From Salinisphaera japonica YTM-1 (GTDB lineage: Bacteria > Pseudomonadota > Gammaproteobacteria > Nevskiales > Salinisphaeraceae): a DNA stretch of 57,637 bases. The position numbers were made by a program, and so were the translations under genes. Under the pieces are notes generated by a model. That model saw nothing but the letters and a program-made list of their open reading frames with translations. It searched no databases and was not told the origin of the DNA. The stretch is taken from assembly GCF_003788585.1 (NCBI RefSeq), contig NZ_AYKG01000015.1, positions 1-57,637 on the forward strand. Reading direction: 5' to 3'. Positions 9,551 to 18,127 of this stretch are shown here, one piece after another; position 1 is the first letter of the stretch; each line of letters begins with the position of its first letter.

Positions 9551-9731
9551 AGGTGTCCTGATCGGTCCTGATCGATGGAAGGGCCGAGCGGGTCACATGA
9601 ACGGGATGTCATGGGGTCGGCCGAGAGTGAGTCGATCGCAAGCCGCGATCGACAGGCAAGTATAGCAGGGCGTGCCGATCGGCATGCGGCTATGGCAGGC
9701 TAGTCGCTTGTTGCCATCCCGATCATCGCCC

Positions 9732-10247
9732 ATGGCCGACGCATTCGTTGCTCTTCGTATTGCTGTTCTCACCGTCTCGGATACACGAGACAGCCAATCG
9801 GACAAATCCGGTGCCGCACTCGTGGCGCGCCTGGAAAACGCCGGCCATGTGCTACACGACAAGCGGATCTGTCGTGACGATATCTACGAGCTGCGGGCGA
9901 TCGTTTCGCGTTGGATCGCCGATGAGGCGCCGGATGTTGTCATTACGACCGGTGGCACGGGGTTGACCGGGCGCGATGTGACGCCGCAGGCGCTGTCGAT
10001 CCTGTTCGACCGCGAGATCGACGGCTTCGGTGAGATGTTTCGCTATCTATCTTATGAAACGATCGGCACCTCCACGCTGCAATCGCGGGCAATCGCCGGC
10101 GTGGCCAAGGCCACGTTCATTTTCTGCCTGCCGGGATCGTCCGGCGCGGTGCTCGATGCCTGGGACAAGTTGATCGCCGCGCAGATCGATTGTCGGACCC
10201 GCCCCTGTAATTTGCACGACCTGCTGCCGCGCTTGACCGAGCGTTGA
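9732..10247 (+). CDS. moaB: Molybdenum cofactor biosynthesis protein MoaB/MogA family
   Basis: 171 residues from the ATG at 9732, the usual MoaB length; an in-frame upstream extension to 9672 does not belong to the family. The MPT-binding motifs are present: LTVSDTRD at about residues 12-19, VVITTGGTGLTGRDVTPQAL around 73-92, and FCLPGSSGAVLDAWDKL around 130-146. The family adenylylates molybdopterin or is a close paralogue of the enzyme that does. No other moa or moe gene is nearby. A TATAGC about 65 bp upstream could be its -10 box. Confidence 0.88.
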   Translation: MADAFVALRIAVLTVSDTRDSQSDKSGAALVARLENAGHVLHDKRICRDDIYELRAIVSRWIADEAPDVVITTGGTGLTGRDVTPQALSILFDREIDGFGEMFRYLSYETIGTSTLQSRAIAGVAKATFIFCLPGSSGAVLDAWDKLIAAQIDCRTRPCNLHDLLPRLTER

Positions 10248-10326
10248 TCAACCCACGGTAAAACCGATAAAAAAATCTGTCACGCACTGATGTGTCAGTC
10301 GCCAATGCGTTGATTGCGCAGAATAA

Positions 10327-10342
10327 TACGCCTAAAGGTGTA
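10327..10342. promoter_or_regulatory. Palindrome with 7-2-7 layout upstream of the porin
   Basis: TACGCCTAAAGGTGTA is two near-complementary heptamers separated by two bases, 67 bp before the porin ATG. The layout recalls sites of LuxR-type response regulators such as NarL, but each half has one deviation from that consensus. The 161-bp region between moaB and the porin has no other clear signal. Confidence 0.3.
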
Positions 10343-10408
10343 TGCGACATCCACCTATAAAATCGCTAGTCTGTGCTCGCTTTAATCGCTGGATAAGGGG
10401 GCATTAAT

Positions 10409-11998
10409 ATGACATCGGTGGTATGTCGACTCATCGGGTCGGCCACGTTGGGTATGACGATCGCGACGGCTTATGTGCCGGTAAGTCTGGCGGCAGACGG
10501 CCCGACCAACGAAGAGCTGGCGGCGCTGGTTCAGCAACAGGCCGCACAGATCGCGCGCCTCAAGCAGCGTCTCGACACGGTCGAGGCCAATCAGGCACCG
10601 CAATCGTCACGGATCGCCGCCAACGACAAGGCTCGCTCGCCGGCCACGCCCGGGCGGCGCGAACCCGCCAGCGAGCCGTCTCGCCAGAACCAGATCGAGC
10701 CGGGCGCCGACGAGGCGACTGCACCGGCCGTGGGTAACCAGGCGACCGGCAATGATCGCTTGGCTGCAATGCAAAACGATATCAATACGCTCAAGGAAAC
10801 CGGGGTCAAAGTTGACTGGTCATCGGGCACGCCCGAGTTTTCGAGCCCCGACGGGCGGTTCACGTTCGGTTTCGGGGGGCGAATCCAGTACGACGGCTCG
10901 ACCACGAGCGGTTCGCGCTTTGACGGCGAGTCCGGTGATCTGAACTCGCGCAATATTGCCGGTACCGAGTTTCGGCGGGTGCGTCTGGATGTCGAAGGCC
11001 AGATCACCGACCCGATTCTCTACAAGATCGAGATGGAGCTGGCCAACAGCACCATCGGCCTGCGTGATGTCTATCTCGCCGGTCAGCGCCGCTTTGAGCT
11101 GGGCCAGGGCATCGTTTATCTGGGCAGCAAGTTCGCCGACTCGGGGCTTGACGGGCGTACCTCGTCGAAGTGGACCTGGTTCACGGATCGTAACGTTGTC
11201 TCCAACGATATCGACGGCGTGCCCGGGTCCTACAACGTAGGCTTGACCACCGCGTTCTACGGCAACCACGACGATCATATCTCGTTTGCCGTGAGCAAGG
11301 GCTCGACCAACGAAAGCCAGACCTCGTCAAACAATTTCCTGGTGCGCTCGCGGGCGCATTGGAACCCGATCAACACGGGCGACGTGATCCTGCATCTGGG
11401 GGCTAACGGTTATTACAAGGACTTTGATCGTGAGCGCGAGCCCAACTTCGTGGATCGCTCAGTCATTGCCGGCGCTTATAACGACAATCTGCGGGTGACC
11501 GGTCCGGTGGTGGATGCCAAGGACAGTACCTCCTGGGGGCTGGAACTGGCGGGCCTGGCCGGGCCGTTCGCCGCAGGCGCGGAATACGGCTCGCTCAACG
11601 TCAACTCGCGTAGCGGCGGCGACGCCCACCTGGAGGCTTACTCCGCACAGGTCGGCTGGTCGATCACCGGTGAGCAGTTCGGCTATTCCACCAAGCAGGG
11701 TGTGTGGACACTGCCCGAGATCGAGAATCCGGTTACCAGTGGCGGCATGGGGCACTGGGAGATTATGGCTCGTTACGGCGCGATCAATAGCGACGACACC
11801 CGCTTTGGCGGCGGCAGTGGCCACGGCACCACGTTCGGGGTGAACTGGTATCTCAACCGCTTCGCGCGCTTGATTCTCGCCGACACGATCTGGACCACCA
11901 ACAACAAGCAGTCGACCCTGGTGGGCGCGCCGACCGATGGCTACAACGGCCACGATGACGGCAACACCGTCAACGCCCGCGCGCAGATCGTGTTCTAG
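10409..11998 (+). CDS. OprP/OprO-type outer-membrane porin
   Basis: 529-residue outer-membrane porin of the phosphate-selective O/P family. Layout: signal peptide (about 1-28, ending in SLAAD), a short coiled coil that probably trimerises (LAALVQQQAAQIARLKQRLDTVEA, about 35-58), a Pro/Ala/Ser-rich spacer, then a beta-barrel. The family-typical segments GRFTFGFGGRIQYDG, GTEFRRVRLDVEGQI, and YKIEMELAN start the barrel, and it ends in a terminal Phe (RAQIVF). The start follows AAGGGGG at 10395-10401. Substrate is uncertain: family members carry phosphate, pyrophosphate or other anions. No canonical Pho box is visible. The TAG stop overlaps the end of a MITE-like element. Confidence 0.85.
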   Translation: MTSVVCRLIGSATLGMTIATAYVPVSLAADGPTNEELAALVQQQAAQIARLKQRLDTVEANQAPQSSRIAANDKARSPATPGRREPASEPSRQNQIEPGADEATAPAVGNQATGNDRLAAMQNDINTLKETGVKVDWSSGTPEFSSPDGRFTFGFGGRIQYDGSTTSGSRFDGESGDLNSRNIAGTEFRRVRLDVEGQITDPILYKIEMELANSTIGLRDVYLAGQRRFELGQGIVYLGSKFADSGLDGRTSSKWTWFTDRNVVSNDIDGVPGSYNVGLTTAFYGNHDDHISFAVSKGSTNESQTSSNNFLVRSRAHWNPINTGDVILHLGANGYYKDFDREREPNFVDRSVIAGAYNDNLRVTGPVVDAKDSTSWGLELAGLAGPFAAGAEYGSLNVNSRSGGDAHLEAYSAQVGWSITGEQFGYSTKQGVWTLPEIENPVTSGGMGHWEIMARYGAINSDDTRFGGGSGHGTTFGVNWYLNRFARLILADTIWTTNNKQSTLVGAPTDGYNGHDDGNTVNARAQIVF

Positions 11999-12276
11999 GG
12001 CGTGTTGACATAAGATAAGGGGGCGCACCGGCGGCCACGCCGTGGCAAGACAAGGCATCGCGAGTGCGGCGTGGCTGCGCCGTGTAAGCGAGCCAGGCGG
12101 ATGACGATAACGCCGGATTGCTGCGGCTTGGCCACCGGCCCCTTTTGGGGGTGCTCGCGCCGGACGCGCCATGCTGCTGACGGACTTTAACCTGATACGC
12201 CACGCTCGGCGGCCCGCGCCTTGCTCGGCACGCCCGGCGCGAGCGATGCGACGTCATATTTCATGACGACACGCCC
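11997..12276. mobile_element. MITE-like non-coding element with terminal inverted repeats
   Basis: The left end reads AGGGCGTGTTGACATAAGAT; the right end, reverse-complemented, reads AGGGCGTGTCGTCATGAAAT, so about 15 of 20 terminal bases agree. The roughly 280 bp between have no convincing ORF and are GC-rich. A piece of a related end starts this window, and a third end-like sequence is at 57499. No clear target duplication flanks it. It may be the non-autonomous relic of an insertion sequence; the parent is not in the window. Confidence 0.6.
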
Positions 12277-12333
12277 TGGCATCCATGCATACCCGCGGCT
12301 TCGCCGATCATCCGGCGTGGATCTTGCTTGGCC

Positions 12334-12364
12334 GTGCTCGGCCCGCGCGTACGCGGCCGAGCAC
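12334..12364 (+). promoter_or_regulatory. Perfect hairpin just ahead of the peptide transporter start
   Basis: Ten-base perfect arms GTGCTCGGCC and GGCCGAGCAC enclose 11 bases. The hairpin ends about 14 bp before the ATG and immediately before the purine-rich ribosome binding site. There is no T-run, so it is not an intrinsic terminator. It could act on translation or mRNA stability. Confidence 0.4.
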
Positions 12365-12378
12365 GACAGGGGCAGGGC

Positions 12379-13881
12379 ATGACAACCACTTCGGGACCGC
12401 TTGTAGCTAAAGGTCGATCGTTTTCGACGGTCTGCCTGATCGAACTCTGGGAGCGCTTTGGCTATTACGGCATGCAGGCGCTCATCGTCTATTTCATGGT
12501 CCAGCAGTTGGGCTTTGATGATCGGCGAGCCAATTTGGTCTGGGGGGCCTGTGCAGCATTGATTTATGTCTCGCCCGCGATCGGCGGCTGGATCGGCGAC
12601 AAGATACTGGGCACGCGGCGCACGATGTTGCTCGGTGCGGCGGTGCTTTCATTGGGCTATGCGTGCATGACCATGCCCACGGTGAACAGCTGGCTGCTGT
12701 TTTCAGCGCTGGGCGTGATCGTGGTCGGCAACGGCCTGTTCAAGGCCAATGCCGGTAATCTGGTGCGCAAAATCTTCGAGGGCGATGATTCGAAGCTGGA
12801 TAGCGCGTTCACGATCTATTACATGGCGGTCAATGTCGGGGCGGCTGTCTCCCAGCTGTTCACGCCCTGGGTCAAGGATTACGTCAACGTGGTCTACGGC
12901 CACGGGTATGGCTGGCACGCGGCGTTTGCGGTGTGTTGTATCGGCCTGTTGTTCGGGCTGGTCAACTATTTCCTCATGCGTCAATCCATGCGGCATATCG
13001 GCTCCGAGCCGGATTACCGGCCGATCCAGTGGGGCCGGTTTTTCGCGGTTGTCGCCGGGGCGGTGGCGCTGGTCGGGCTGTCGGCCGCGATCCTGCAATA
13101 CGAATGGTTGGCCCGCCTGTTCGTGATTGTTGCAGGGCTCAGCGTGCTCGCGATCTTTTTGTTTCTGATCAACAAAGGGGATCGGCGTGAGCGCGCCGGT
13201 TTGATCGCCGCACTCGTGCTGATCGTTCAGACCGTGTTTTTCTTTATCTTCTATCAGCAGATGTCCAGCTCGCTGGCCTTGTTTGCGCTGCGTAACGTGG
13301 ACTGGGATTTCACGCTGTTCGGTACTCATTTGTGGACATGGTCGCCGGCACAGTTCCAGGCTCTCAACCCGATCTGGATCATGGTGTTGTCGCCGATTCT
13401 GGCCACGATCTATGCCCGAGCCGGTAGCCAGGGCCGGGATCTGCCGATCGCCGCGAAATTCGCGCTGGGGTTCGCGGTCGTGGCCGTTGGCTTTTTTATC
13501 TATGGCTTTGCCGCGCAATTCGCGACCCAAGGCAAGACCTCGTCCTGGATCATGATCTGGGGCTATGGTTTCTACTCGCTGGGCGAGCTGTTGGTCAGCG
13601 GTCTGGGATTGGCCATGATCGCGCGTTATGTGCCGGCCCGGATGGGCGGCTTCATGATGGGCGCTTATTTCGTCTCCTCGGGCTGCTCGCAGTATCTGGG
13701 CGGTATCGTCGCCAATTTCGCCAGCGTGCCCGAAGGCATCACGAACCCGCTACAGACGCTGCCGATCTATACCCGACTGTTTTTCAATCTCGGCTGTGCC
13801 GCGGTGATTTGTACCGTACTTGCCCTGGCAGTCCTGCCCTGGATGCGACGCCTCACGCGCATTCATCAGGGCCTGGACTGA
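12379..13881 (+). CDS. Proton-dependent oligopeptide transporter (POT/PTR2 family)
   Basis: 500-residue inner-membrane transporter of di- and tripeptides, proton-coupled. The family motif ELWERFGYYGMQALIVYF lies at residues 18-35 (ExxERFxYYG, needed for proton coupling). The second family signature around GNGLFKANAGNLVRKIFEGDDSKLDSAFTIYYMAVNVGA is also present. About 14 hydrophobic segments are seen. The ATG at 12379 was chosen over an upstream TTG because it has a ribosome binding site (GGGGCAGGGC) and gives the family's normal N-terminus. The next gene encodes an exported peptidase and converges on it, which fits a peptide-scavenging theme. Confidence 0.9.
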   Translation: MTTTSGPLVAKGRSFSTVCLIELWERFGYYGMQALIVYFMVQQLGFDDRRANLVWGACAALIYVSPAIGGWIGDKILGTRRTMLLGAAVLSLGYACMTMPTVNSWLLFSALGVIVVGNGLFKANAGNLVRKIFEGDDSKLDSAFTIYYMAVNVGAAVSQLFTPWVKDYVNVVYGHGYGWHAAFAVCCIGLLFGLVNYFLMRQSMRHIGSEPDYRPIQWGRFFAVVAGAVALVGLSAAILQYEWLARLFVIVAGLSVLAIFLFLINKGDRRERAGLIAALVLIVQTVFFFIFYQQMSSSLALFALRNVDWDFTLFGTHLWTWSPAQFQALNPIWIMVLSPILATIYARAGSQGRDLPIAAKFALGFAVVAVGFFIYGFAAQFATQGKTSSWIMIWGYGFYSLGELLVSGLGLAMIARYVPARMGGFMMGAYFVSSGCSQYLGGIVANFASVPEGITNPLQTLPIYTRLFFNLGCAAVICTVLALAVLPWMRRLTRIHQGLD

Positions 13882-13917
13882 TCGAAAGCCGCGTCTGACA
13901 AAGTCGCAACCGACGGG

Positions 13918-16263
13918 TCACGGCTTCGGCGTTGCATCGTCTTTTGTCGAGGCGGTGCCGGCCGTCGTTGTCGTGTCGTCGGCGTTGTTGTGGGGTGCCG
14001 CCCGGTTTTCTTCGTGCCGATCATCAAACGGTTGTTCGTCGGCCAGGCCGCGATATTCAAGCATTGGGCCCACGGTAGGGTCGTGGCCCAGCCATGCGAG
14101 ATAAGCATCATGCAGATCTCGGGTGTTGCCGATTGACAGGATCATTCGACGAAACCGATCCCCATTATCTCGGGTCAGTCCGCCGTGGGCCTTGAACCAT
14201 TCAAAGCCGTTGTCGGCCAGCATCTGGGTCCAGAGATAGGCGTAGTAACCCGCAGCATAGCCGTTGCCCCAGATGTGCTGGAAATAACTGGAGCTATAGC
14301 GCGGCGGTACCTTGTGCGGTAGATAGATATTCGCGCTCTTGAGCGCCCGTTTCTGAAAGATGGCCGTATCTTTGTTGGCCGCGCCGGCAGAGATGGTGTG
14401 CCAGGCCATGTCGAGCAGGGCCGCGCTGATCAGCTCGGTCATGCGATAGCCCTGATTGAAATCGCGTGCGGCTTTCAGCTTGGTCTTGAGCGTCTCGGGC
14501 ATGGGCGCGCCGGTCTTGTAGTGCAGCGCGTAGTGGTCGAAGACTTGGGGCGCCATTGCCCAGTGCTCATTGAACTGTGACGGGAATTCGACGAAATCCC
14601 GGGGCGTCGCGGTCCCGGATAGTGTGGGGTAGGTCGTATTGGCGAAAAAACCGTGCAGGGCATGGCCGAATTCATGGAACATCGTGATCACATCGTCATA
14701 GCCCAGCAGCGCAGGCTCACCCGGCGCCGGTTTGGCGAAGTTGCAGACGTTGTAGATCACCGGTTTTGTGCCGAAGAGTGTGCTCTGGCCGACAAGGCTG
14801 GACATCCATGCGCCGCCGCGTTTGTTCTCGCGCTTGAAATAGTCGGCGTAGAACAGGCCGAGTTCGCTGCCGTCGGCGTCGTATACCGTGAAGACACGAA
14901 CATCGGGTTGATAGACCGGCAGGTCTTTTCGTTCTTTGAATGTCAGGCCGTAAAGCTGATGTGCGGCATAGAAAACGCCTTTTTGTAGGACGTTATCCAG
15001 TGCGAAATACGGTTTGACGGCGGCCTGATCGAGATCGTAGCGCTTCTTGCGGAGCTTTTCGGCGTAGTAGTTCCAATCCCAGGGCTCAAGCTTGAACGAC
15101 TTGTCATCAGCTTCGATCTCGGCCTGAAGATCAGCGGCCTCAGCGTTGGCGCGCTCGACCGCCGGTTTAGCCAAGCGGTGCATGAAACCCAGGGCAGTCT
15201 GCGGCGTTCGAGCCATCTGGTCATAGAGTTTGTAATCGGCGTAGGTGTCATAGCCCAGCAGTGCCGCCTTGTCAGCGCGCAATCCGGCCATGGTTTCGAT
15301 CACATCGCGGGTGTCTTCGTCACCGCCCTGGGCGGTTCGTGTCCAGGAAGCCTGGAACAGCGTCTTGCGGGTTTCGCGGTTTTTAAGATCTGCCAGCGGT
15401 GGCTGCTGCGTGGTGTTCTGTAGTGCCAGGCGATACGCATCCTCTTGGTCGTTGTCGGCCGCTGAGCGCTTGGCTGCGGCGATATCGCTTTCAGAAAGCC
15501 CTTCCAAAGCCTTGGCGTGTTTGAAGATCGGTGCTTGCGCCTTGTTTGCGGCCAACAGCTTCTGCGTAAATTCGGTGGCTAGGCTGGACAGCTGCTTGTT
15601 GATCTCGCGCAGCTGGGCCTGGTCAGCGTCGGAGAGTTTGGCGCCGCGGTGCACGAACGTCTTGTAGTAATGGCGTAGTAAACGCTGTGCCTCGGCGGAC
15701 AGGTCGAGTGAGTCGCGCTGCTCGTAGAGCCGGGCCACACGTTTGAACAGGGCCGAGTTCAGATAGATCCCATCCTGATGGGCGGCAAGGCGCGGCGCCT
15801 CGACCTGTTCAACGTGCTGCAGGGCGTCGTTGGTGTCGGCGCCGGTCAGGGCATGAAAAACGTTCGTGGTTCGCTCGAGAAGTCGGCCGCTCTTTTCAAG
15901 TGCAACGATCGTGTTCTCGAACGTTGGGGCCGCCTCGTTCTGCGCTATCGCAGTGATTTGCCGGGCCTGGCGGCGCATGCCTTCGTCGATCGCCGGCATG
16001 AAATCAGCATCGTCGATCGTGTCGAATGCCGGGGCCTGGAAGGCCAGTCCGCTCGGTTGAGCGAACGGATTATCGGCGGTGAAGGCGGATTCGGTAGCCG
16101 GTGGTGTCTGTTGCTTGGCTTGGGTTTTTTCGGTCGTCTCAACGTCGCCCGGCTCCGGCGTATCCGCAGCCTGGGCAAGCCCCGTCGTACTGCCCAGAGC
16201 GGCCAGACATATAAGCAGCGCGCGGGGCTGCACACACCGCTGGCGGTTGTCGAAAGGTTTCAT
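13918..16263 (-). CDS. dcp: Exported M3-family peptidyl-dipeptidase
   Basis: 781-residue zinc metallopeptidase of family M3, most like peptidyl-dipeptidase Dcp, which releases C-terminal dipeptides. The active-site motif HEFGHALHGF is near residue 530. The N-terminus (MKPFDNRQRCVQPRALLICLAALGSTTGLAQAA) is a signal peptide, so the mature enzyme is probably periplasmic; a Thr/Glu/Gln/Pro-rich spacer follows it. I chose the ATG at 16263, preceded by AAAGGAC, instead of an ORF extension to 16497 that lacks family similarity. The C-terminal 30 residues (Thr/Asp/Ala-rich) are unusual. It is divergent from tonB, with a 282-bp shared upstream region. Confidence 0.88.
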   Translation of the reverse strand: MKPFDNRQRCVQPRALLICLAALGSTTGLAQAADTPEPGDVETTEKTQAKQQTPPATESAFTADNPFAQPSGLAFQAPAFDTIDDADFMPAIDEGMRRQARQITAIAQNEAAPTFENTIVALEKSGRLLERTTNVFHALTGADTNDALQHVEQVEAPRLAAHQDGIYLNSALFKRVARLYEQRDSLDLSAEAQRLLRHYYKTFVHRGAKLSDADQAQLREINKQLSSLATEFTQKLLAANKAQAPIFKHAKALEGLSESDIAAAKRSAADNDQEDAYRLALQNTTQQPPLADLKNRETRKTLFQASWTRTAQGGDEDTRDVIETMAGLRADKAALLGYDTYADYKLYDQMARTPQTALGFMHRLAKPAVERANAEAADLQAEIEADDKSFKLEPWDWNYYAEKLRKKRYDLDQAAVKPYFALDNVLQKGVFYAAHQLYGLTFKERKDLPVYQPDVRVFTVYDADGSELGLFYADYFKRENKRGGAWMSSLVGQSTLFGTKPVIYNVCNFAKPAPGEPALLGYDDVITMFHEFGHALHGFFANTTYPTLSGTATPRDFVEFPSQFNEHWAMAPQVFDHYALHYKTGAPMPETLKTKLKAARDFNQGYRMTELISAALLDMAWHTISAGAANKDTAIFQKRALKSANIYLPHKVPPRYSSSYFQHIWGNGYAAGYYAYLWTQMLADNGFEWFKAHGGLTRDNGDRFRRMILSIGNTRDLHDAYLAWLGHDPTVGPMLEYRGLADEQPFDDRHEENRAAPHNNADDTTTTAGTASTKDDATPKP

Positions 16264-16458
16264 AGTCGGTATGTCCTTTGAGAAGACCGCCGCCGGGCGC
16301 GCGTGGCGATGGGGCAAACGCTGGGCCCGTACCAAAGCAGTCGATATATCCAATATCCATGTTTGCGGGTTTGGTCGGCGCGGCCAACCAGCTGCTCTAT
16401 CTGCACGAGATATGCCATCTCGGCGCGCCAGGTGTCGTGCTCCAGCTTCGGGGCGGCA

Positions 16459-16474
16459 TGGCACGTTGTTTGCT
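16459..16474 (+). promoter_or_regulatory. Sigma-54 (-24/-12) promoter of tonB-exbB-exbD
   Basis: TGGCACGTTGTTTGCT matches the sigma-54 consensus TGGCACG-N4-TTGCW at every fixed base, with the invariant GG and GC in register. Transcription would start near 16485, about 60 bp before the tonB ATG. The upstream region to dcp (16264-16458) could hold an enhancer; it contains a loose palindrome (GGTTTGGTC..GGCCAACC near 16364-16388) but no motif I can name. Confidence 0.65.
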
Positions 16475-16545
16475 TCAACCCTGTCGCTGGCCGGCACGGC
16501 TGACAGCCGGGTCGTGGTTTTCTATTTCGAAGCAGCCCTACACGT

Positions 16546-17298
16546 ATGACCGAGGATTTCGAGATCAACGACTCGCGGCCGCCCCGGGCTCGTCGGCGCG
16601 GCCTGGGCACGCTCGAGATCGGCGGCGTCATTTTGCTGTCGGGCCTGATTCATTTCGGGCTGTGGACGCTGTACCAGAAAGCGCCGATAGAACAGCCCGA
16701 ACCGCTGAAGATCGCCAGCCCGCCGCCGGTACAGGTAACTCTGAGCCAGCCGACACCGCCGAAGCCAAAGGCGCCGGTCGTGGACAAGCATGCGGTCAAG
16801 CCGCCGGAAGAAAAGAAACCCGAGCCGGAACCCGAACCGGAGCCGGAGCCCAAACCCAAACCCAAACCCAAACCGGAACCAAAGCCAAAGCCTGAACCCG
16901 AACCGAAACCCGAACCGAAACCGGAACCGAAACCCGAACCAGCGCCCAAGCCGGCACCGGAGCCAGAGCCGGCGCCGGAACCCGCTCCGGCACCGGCCCC
17001 AGAAAAAGTCACGCCGGCGAAGTCATTCGGGCCCGGCGGCGTGGCCGGAAACCCGCATCCGACATATCCGTCTCGTGCGTTGCGTCGTGGGCACGGCGGC
17101 ACGGTCCAGCTCAAGATTCTGGTCAGTCCGGACGGTAGCGCCAAGACCGTGACCGTCGTGTCGTCCAGCGGCTATTCCGAGCTGGACCAGGCCGCGGTCG
17201 AAACGGTTCGCAAATGGCACTTTGAGCCGGCTCATCGCGGCGATCAGCCGATTGCCGGTTATGCCCTGCAAAACATCAGTTTCACGCCGCCGAATTGA
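16546..17298 (+). CDS. tonB: TonB energy-transducing protein
   Basis: 250 residues. An N-terminal cytoplasmic tail (1-23) is followed by one membrane anchor (about 24-45, GVILLSGLIHFGLWTL). Then comes a Pro-rich periplasmic spacer (about 58-160) made of Glu-Pro and Lys-Pro repeats, and a C-terminal TonB domain (about 165-250) with the PTYPSRALRRGHGGTVQLKILV motif. It couples the proton motive force, via ExbB and ExbD, to outer-membrane receptors. exbB and exbD follow on the same strand, and the receptor at 18982 is the likely client. A sigma-54 promoter precedes the operon, which is unusual for TonB systems normally run by Fur. Confidence 0.93.
   Translation: MTEDFEINDSRPPRARRRGLGTLEIGGVILLSGLIHFGLWTLYQKAPIEQPEPLKIASPPPVQVTLSQPTPPKPKAPVVDKHAVKPPEEKKPEPEPEPEPEPKPKPKPKPEPKPKPEPEPKPEPKPEPKPEPAPKPAPEPEPAPEPAPAPAPEKVTPAKSFGPGGVAGNPHPTYPSRALRRGHGGTVQLKILVSPDGSAKTVTVVSSSGYSELDQAAVETVRKWHFEPAHRGDQPIAGYALQNISFTPPN
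16806..16980 (+). repeat. Codon-level repeat encoding the TonB Pro-Glu/Pro-Lys spacer
   Basis: Short alternating units of six bases (CCGGAR, CCCAAA, CCCGAA and variants) encode more than 25 Glu-Pro or Lys-Pro dipeptides. Such DNA can expand or contract by slippage in steps of six bases without loss of frame, changing spacer length. Confidence 0.7.
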
Positions 17299-17344
17299 TA
17301 TCGCCACGCGCATTTTTTTTTAAGCGTTCCAGGAGCACGCCATC

Positions 17345-18082
17345 ATGTTGAGTACGTCTATTTCATCCTTCGTGGTACCCGGTGTTCTGTGGTGCCTGAT
17401 CCTGTTGTCGGTGGTGACCTGGGCGCTGCTGGTCATCAAGTTGATCCAATATGGCCGCGCGCGTGCGCTCGACGGTCGTTTCCGCCGTAATTTCTGGGCC
17501 GCAGACAGCCTTGAGCAAGGCGAGTCGGTGAGCGACACCGCCAGTGGGCCAATGGCCGAAATCGCCAAAGCCGGCTTTGCGGTAATCACCGGCCGGGATA
17601 TCGCGCCCGGCAATCGGGATCTTGCCCACCAGATCGACAAGGGGGAGCGGCTCGAGCGCACCCTCAAACAACAGATTGAGCGCGAGCGGCGCTCGCTGGA
17701 AGGCGGTTTGGCTATTCTGGCCAGCTTCGGCAGTACAGCGCCCTTCATCGGCTTGTTCGGCACGGTCTGGGGCATCATGGAAGCGTTGGTCAATATCGGT
17801 GAAAGCGGGGCGACAGGCCTCGAAGCGGTCGCTGGGCCGGTCGGACATGCATTGATCGCCACGGGGCTGGGTATTGCCGTGGCGGTGCCGGCCGTTCTTA
17901 TTTATAACTTTCTGGTGCGTCGACTCAAGGTCGGCACGCACTCAATGAATGATTTCGCCTCGGATTTCTATGCCTTGTGTCAGCAAGGCGGCTTTCGTAT
18001 CGAGGGGGCAACGCTGGGCTCGCGACGTGAGACGCCGAAAGCCAACGCGACTGTCGGTCAAAAAACCCATGCAACGGCCTGA
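17345..18082 (+). CDS. exbB: ExbB-type proton channel subunit (MotA/TolQ/ExbB family)
   Basis: 245 residues. One N-terminal membrane segment (about 10-33) and a pair of C-terminal segments (about 125-150 and 170-195) are visible. The family core LAILASFGSTAPFIGLFGTVWGIMEAL and the later GPVGHALIATGLGIAVAVPAVLIYNFLVRR are clear. It forms the inner-membrane channel with ExbD that energises TonB. The start ATG follows an AGGAG-like site (CCAGGAGCACGCCATC). It lies 46 bp after tonB and 45 bp before exbD. Confidence 0.92.
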   Translation: MLSTSISSFVVPGVLWCLILLSVVTWALLVIKLIQYGRARALDGRFRRNFWAADSLEQGESVSDTASGPMAEIAKAGFAVITGRDIAPGNRDLAHQIDKGERLERTLKQQIERERRSLEGGLAILASFGSTAPFIGLFGTVWGIMEALVNIGESGATGLEAVAGPVGHALIATGLGIAVAVPAVLIYNFLVRRLKVGTHSMNDFASDFYALCQQGGFRIEGATLGSRRETPKANATVGQKTHATA

Positions 18083-18127
18083 ATCTCGATCGCGTTTGAT
18101 CGATTCCAACGACTCGGAGAATTGACT

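Noticed and set aside
9693-9708. Sigma-54-like TGGCAGGCTAGTCGCT before moaB
   Set aside because: Two mismatches at fixed positions and no reason for such control; a TATAGC box nearby is more likely.
10275-10300. Pho box upstream of the phosphate-selective-type porin
   Set aside because: CTGTCAC and TGTGTCA occur, but 15 bases apart instead of 11, and the second half is poor.
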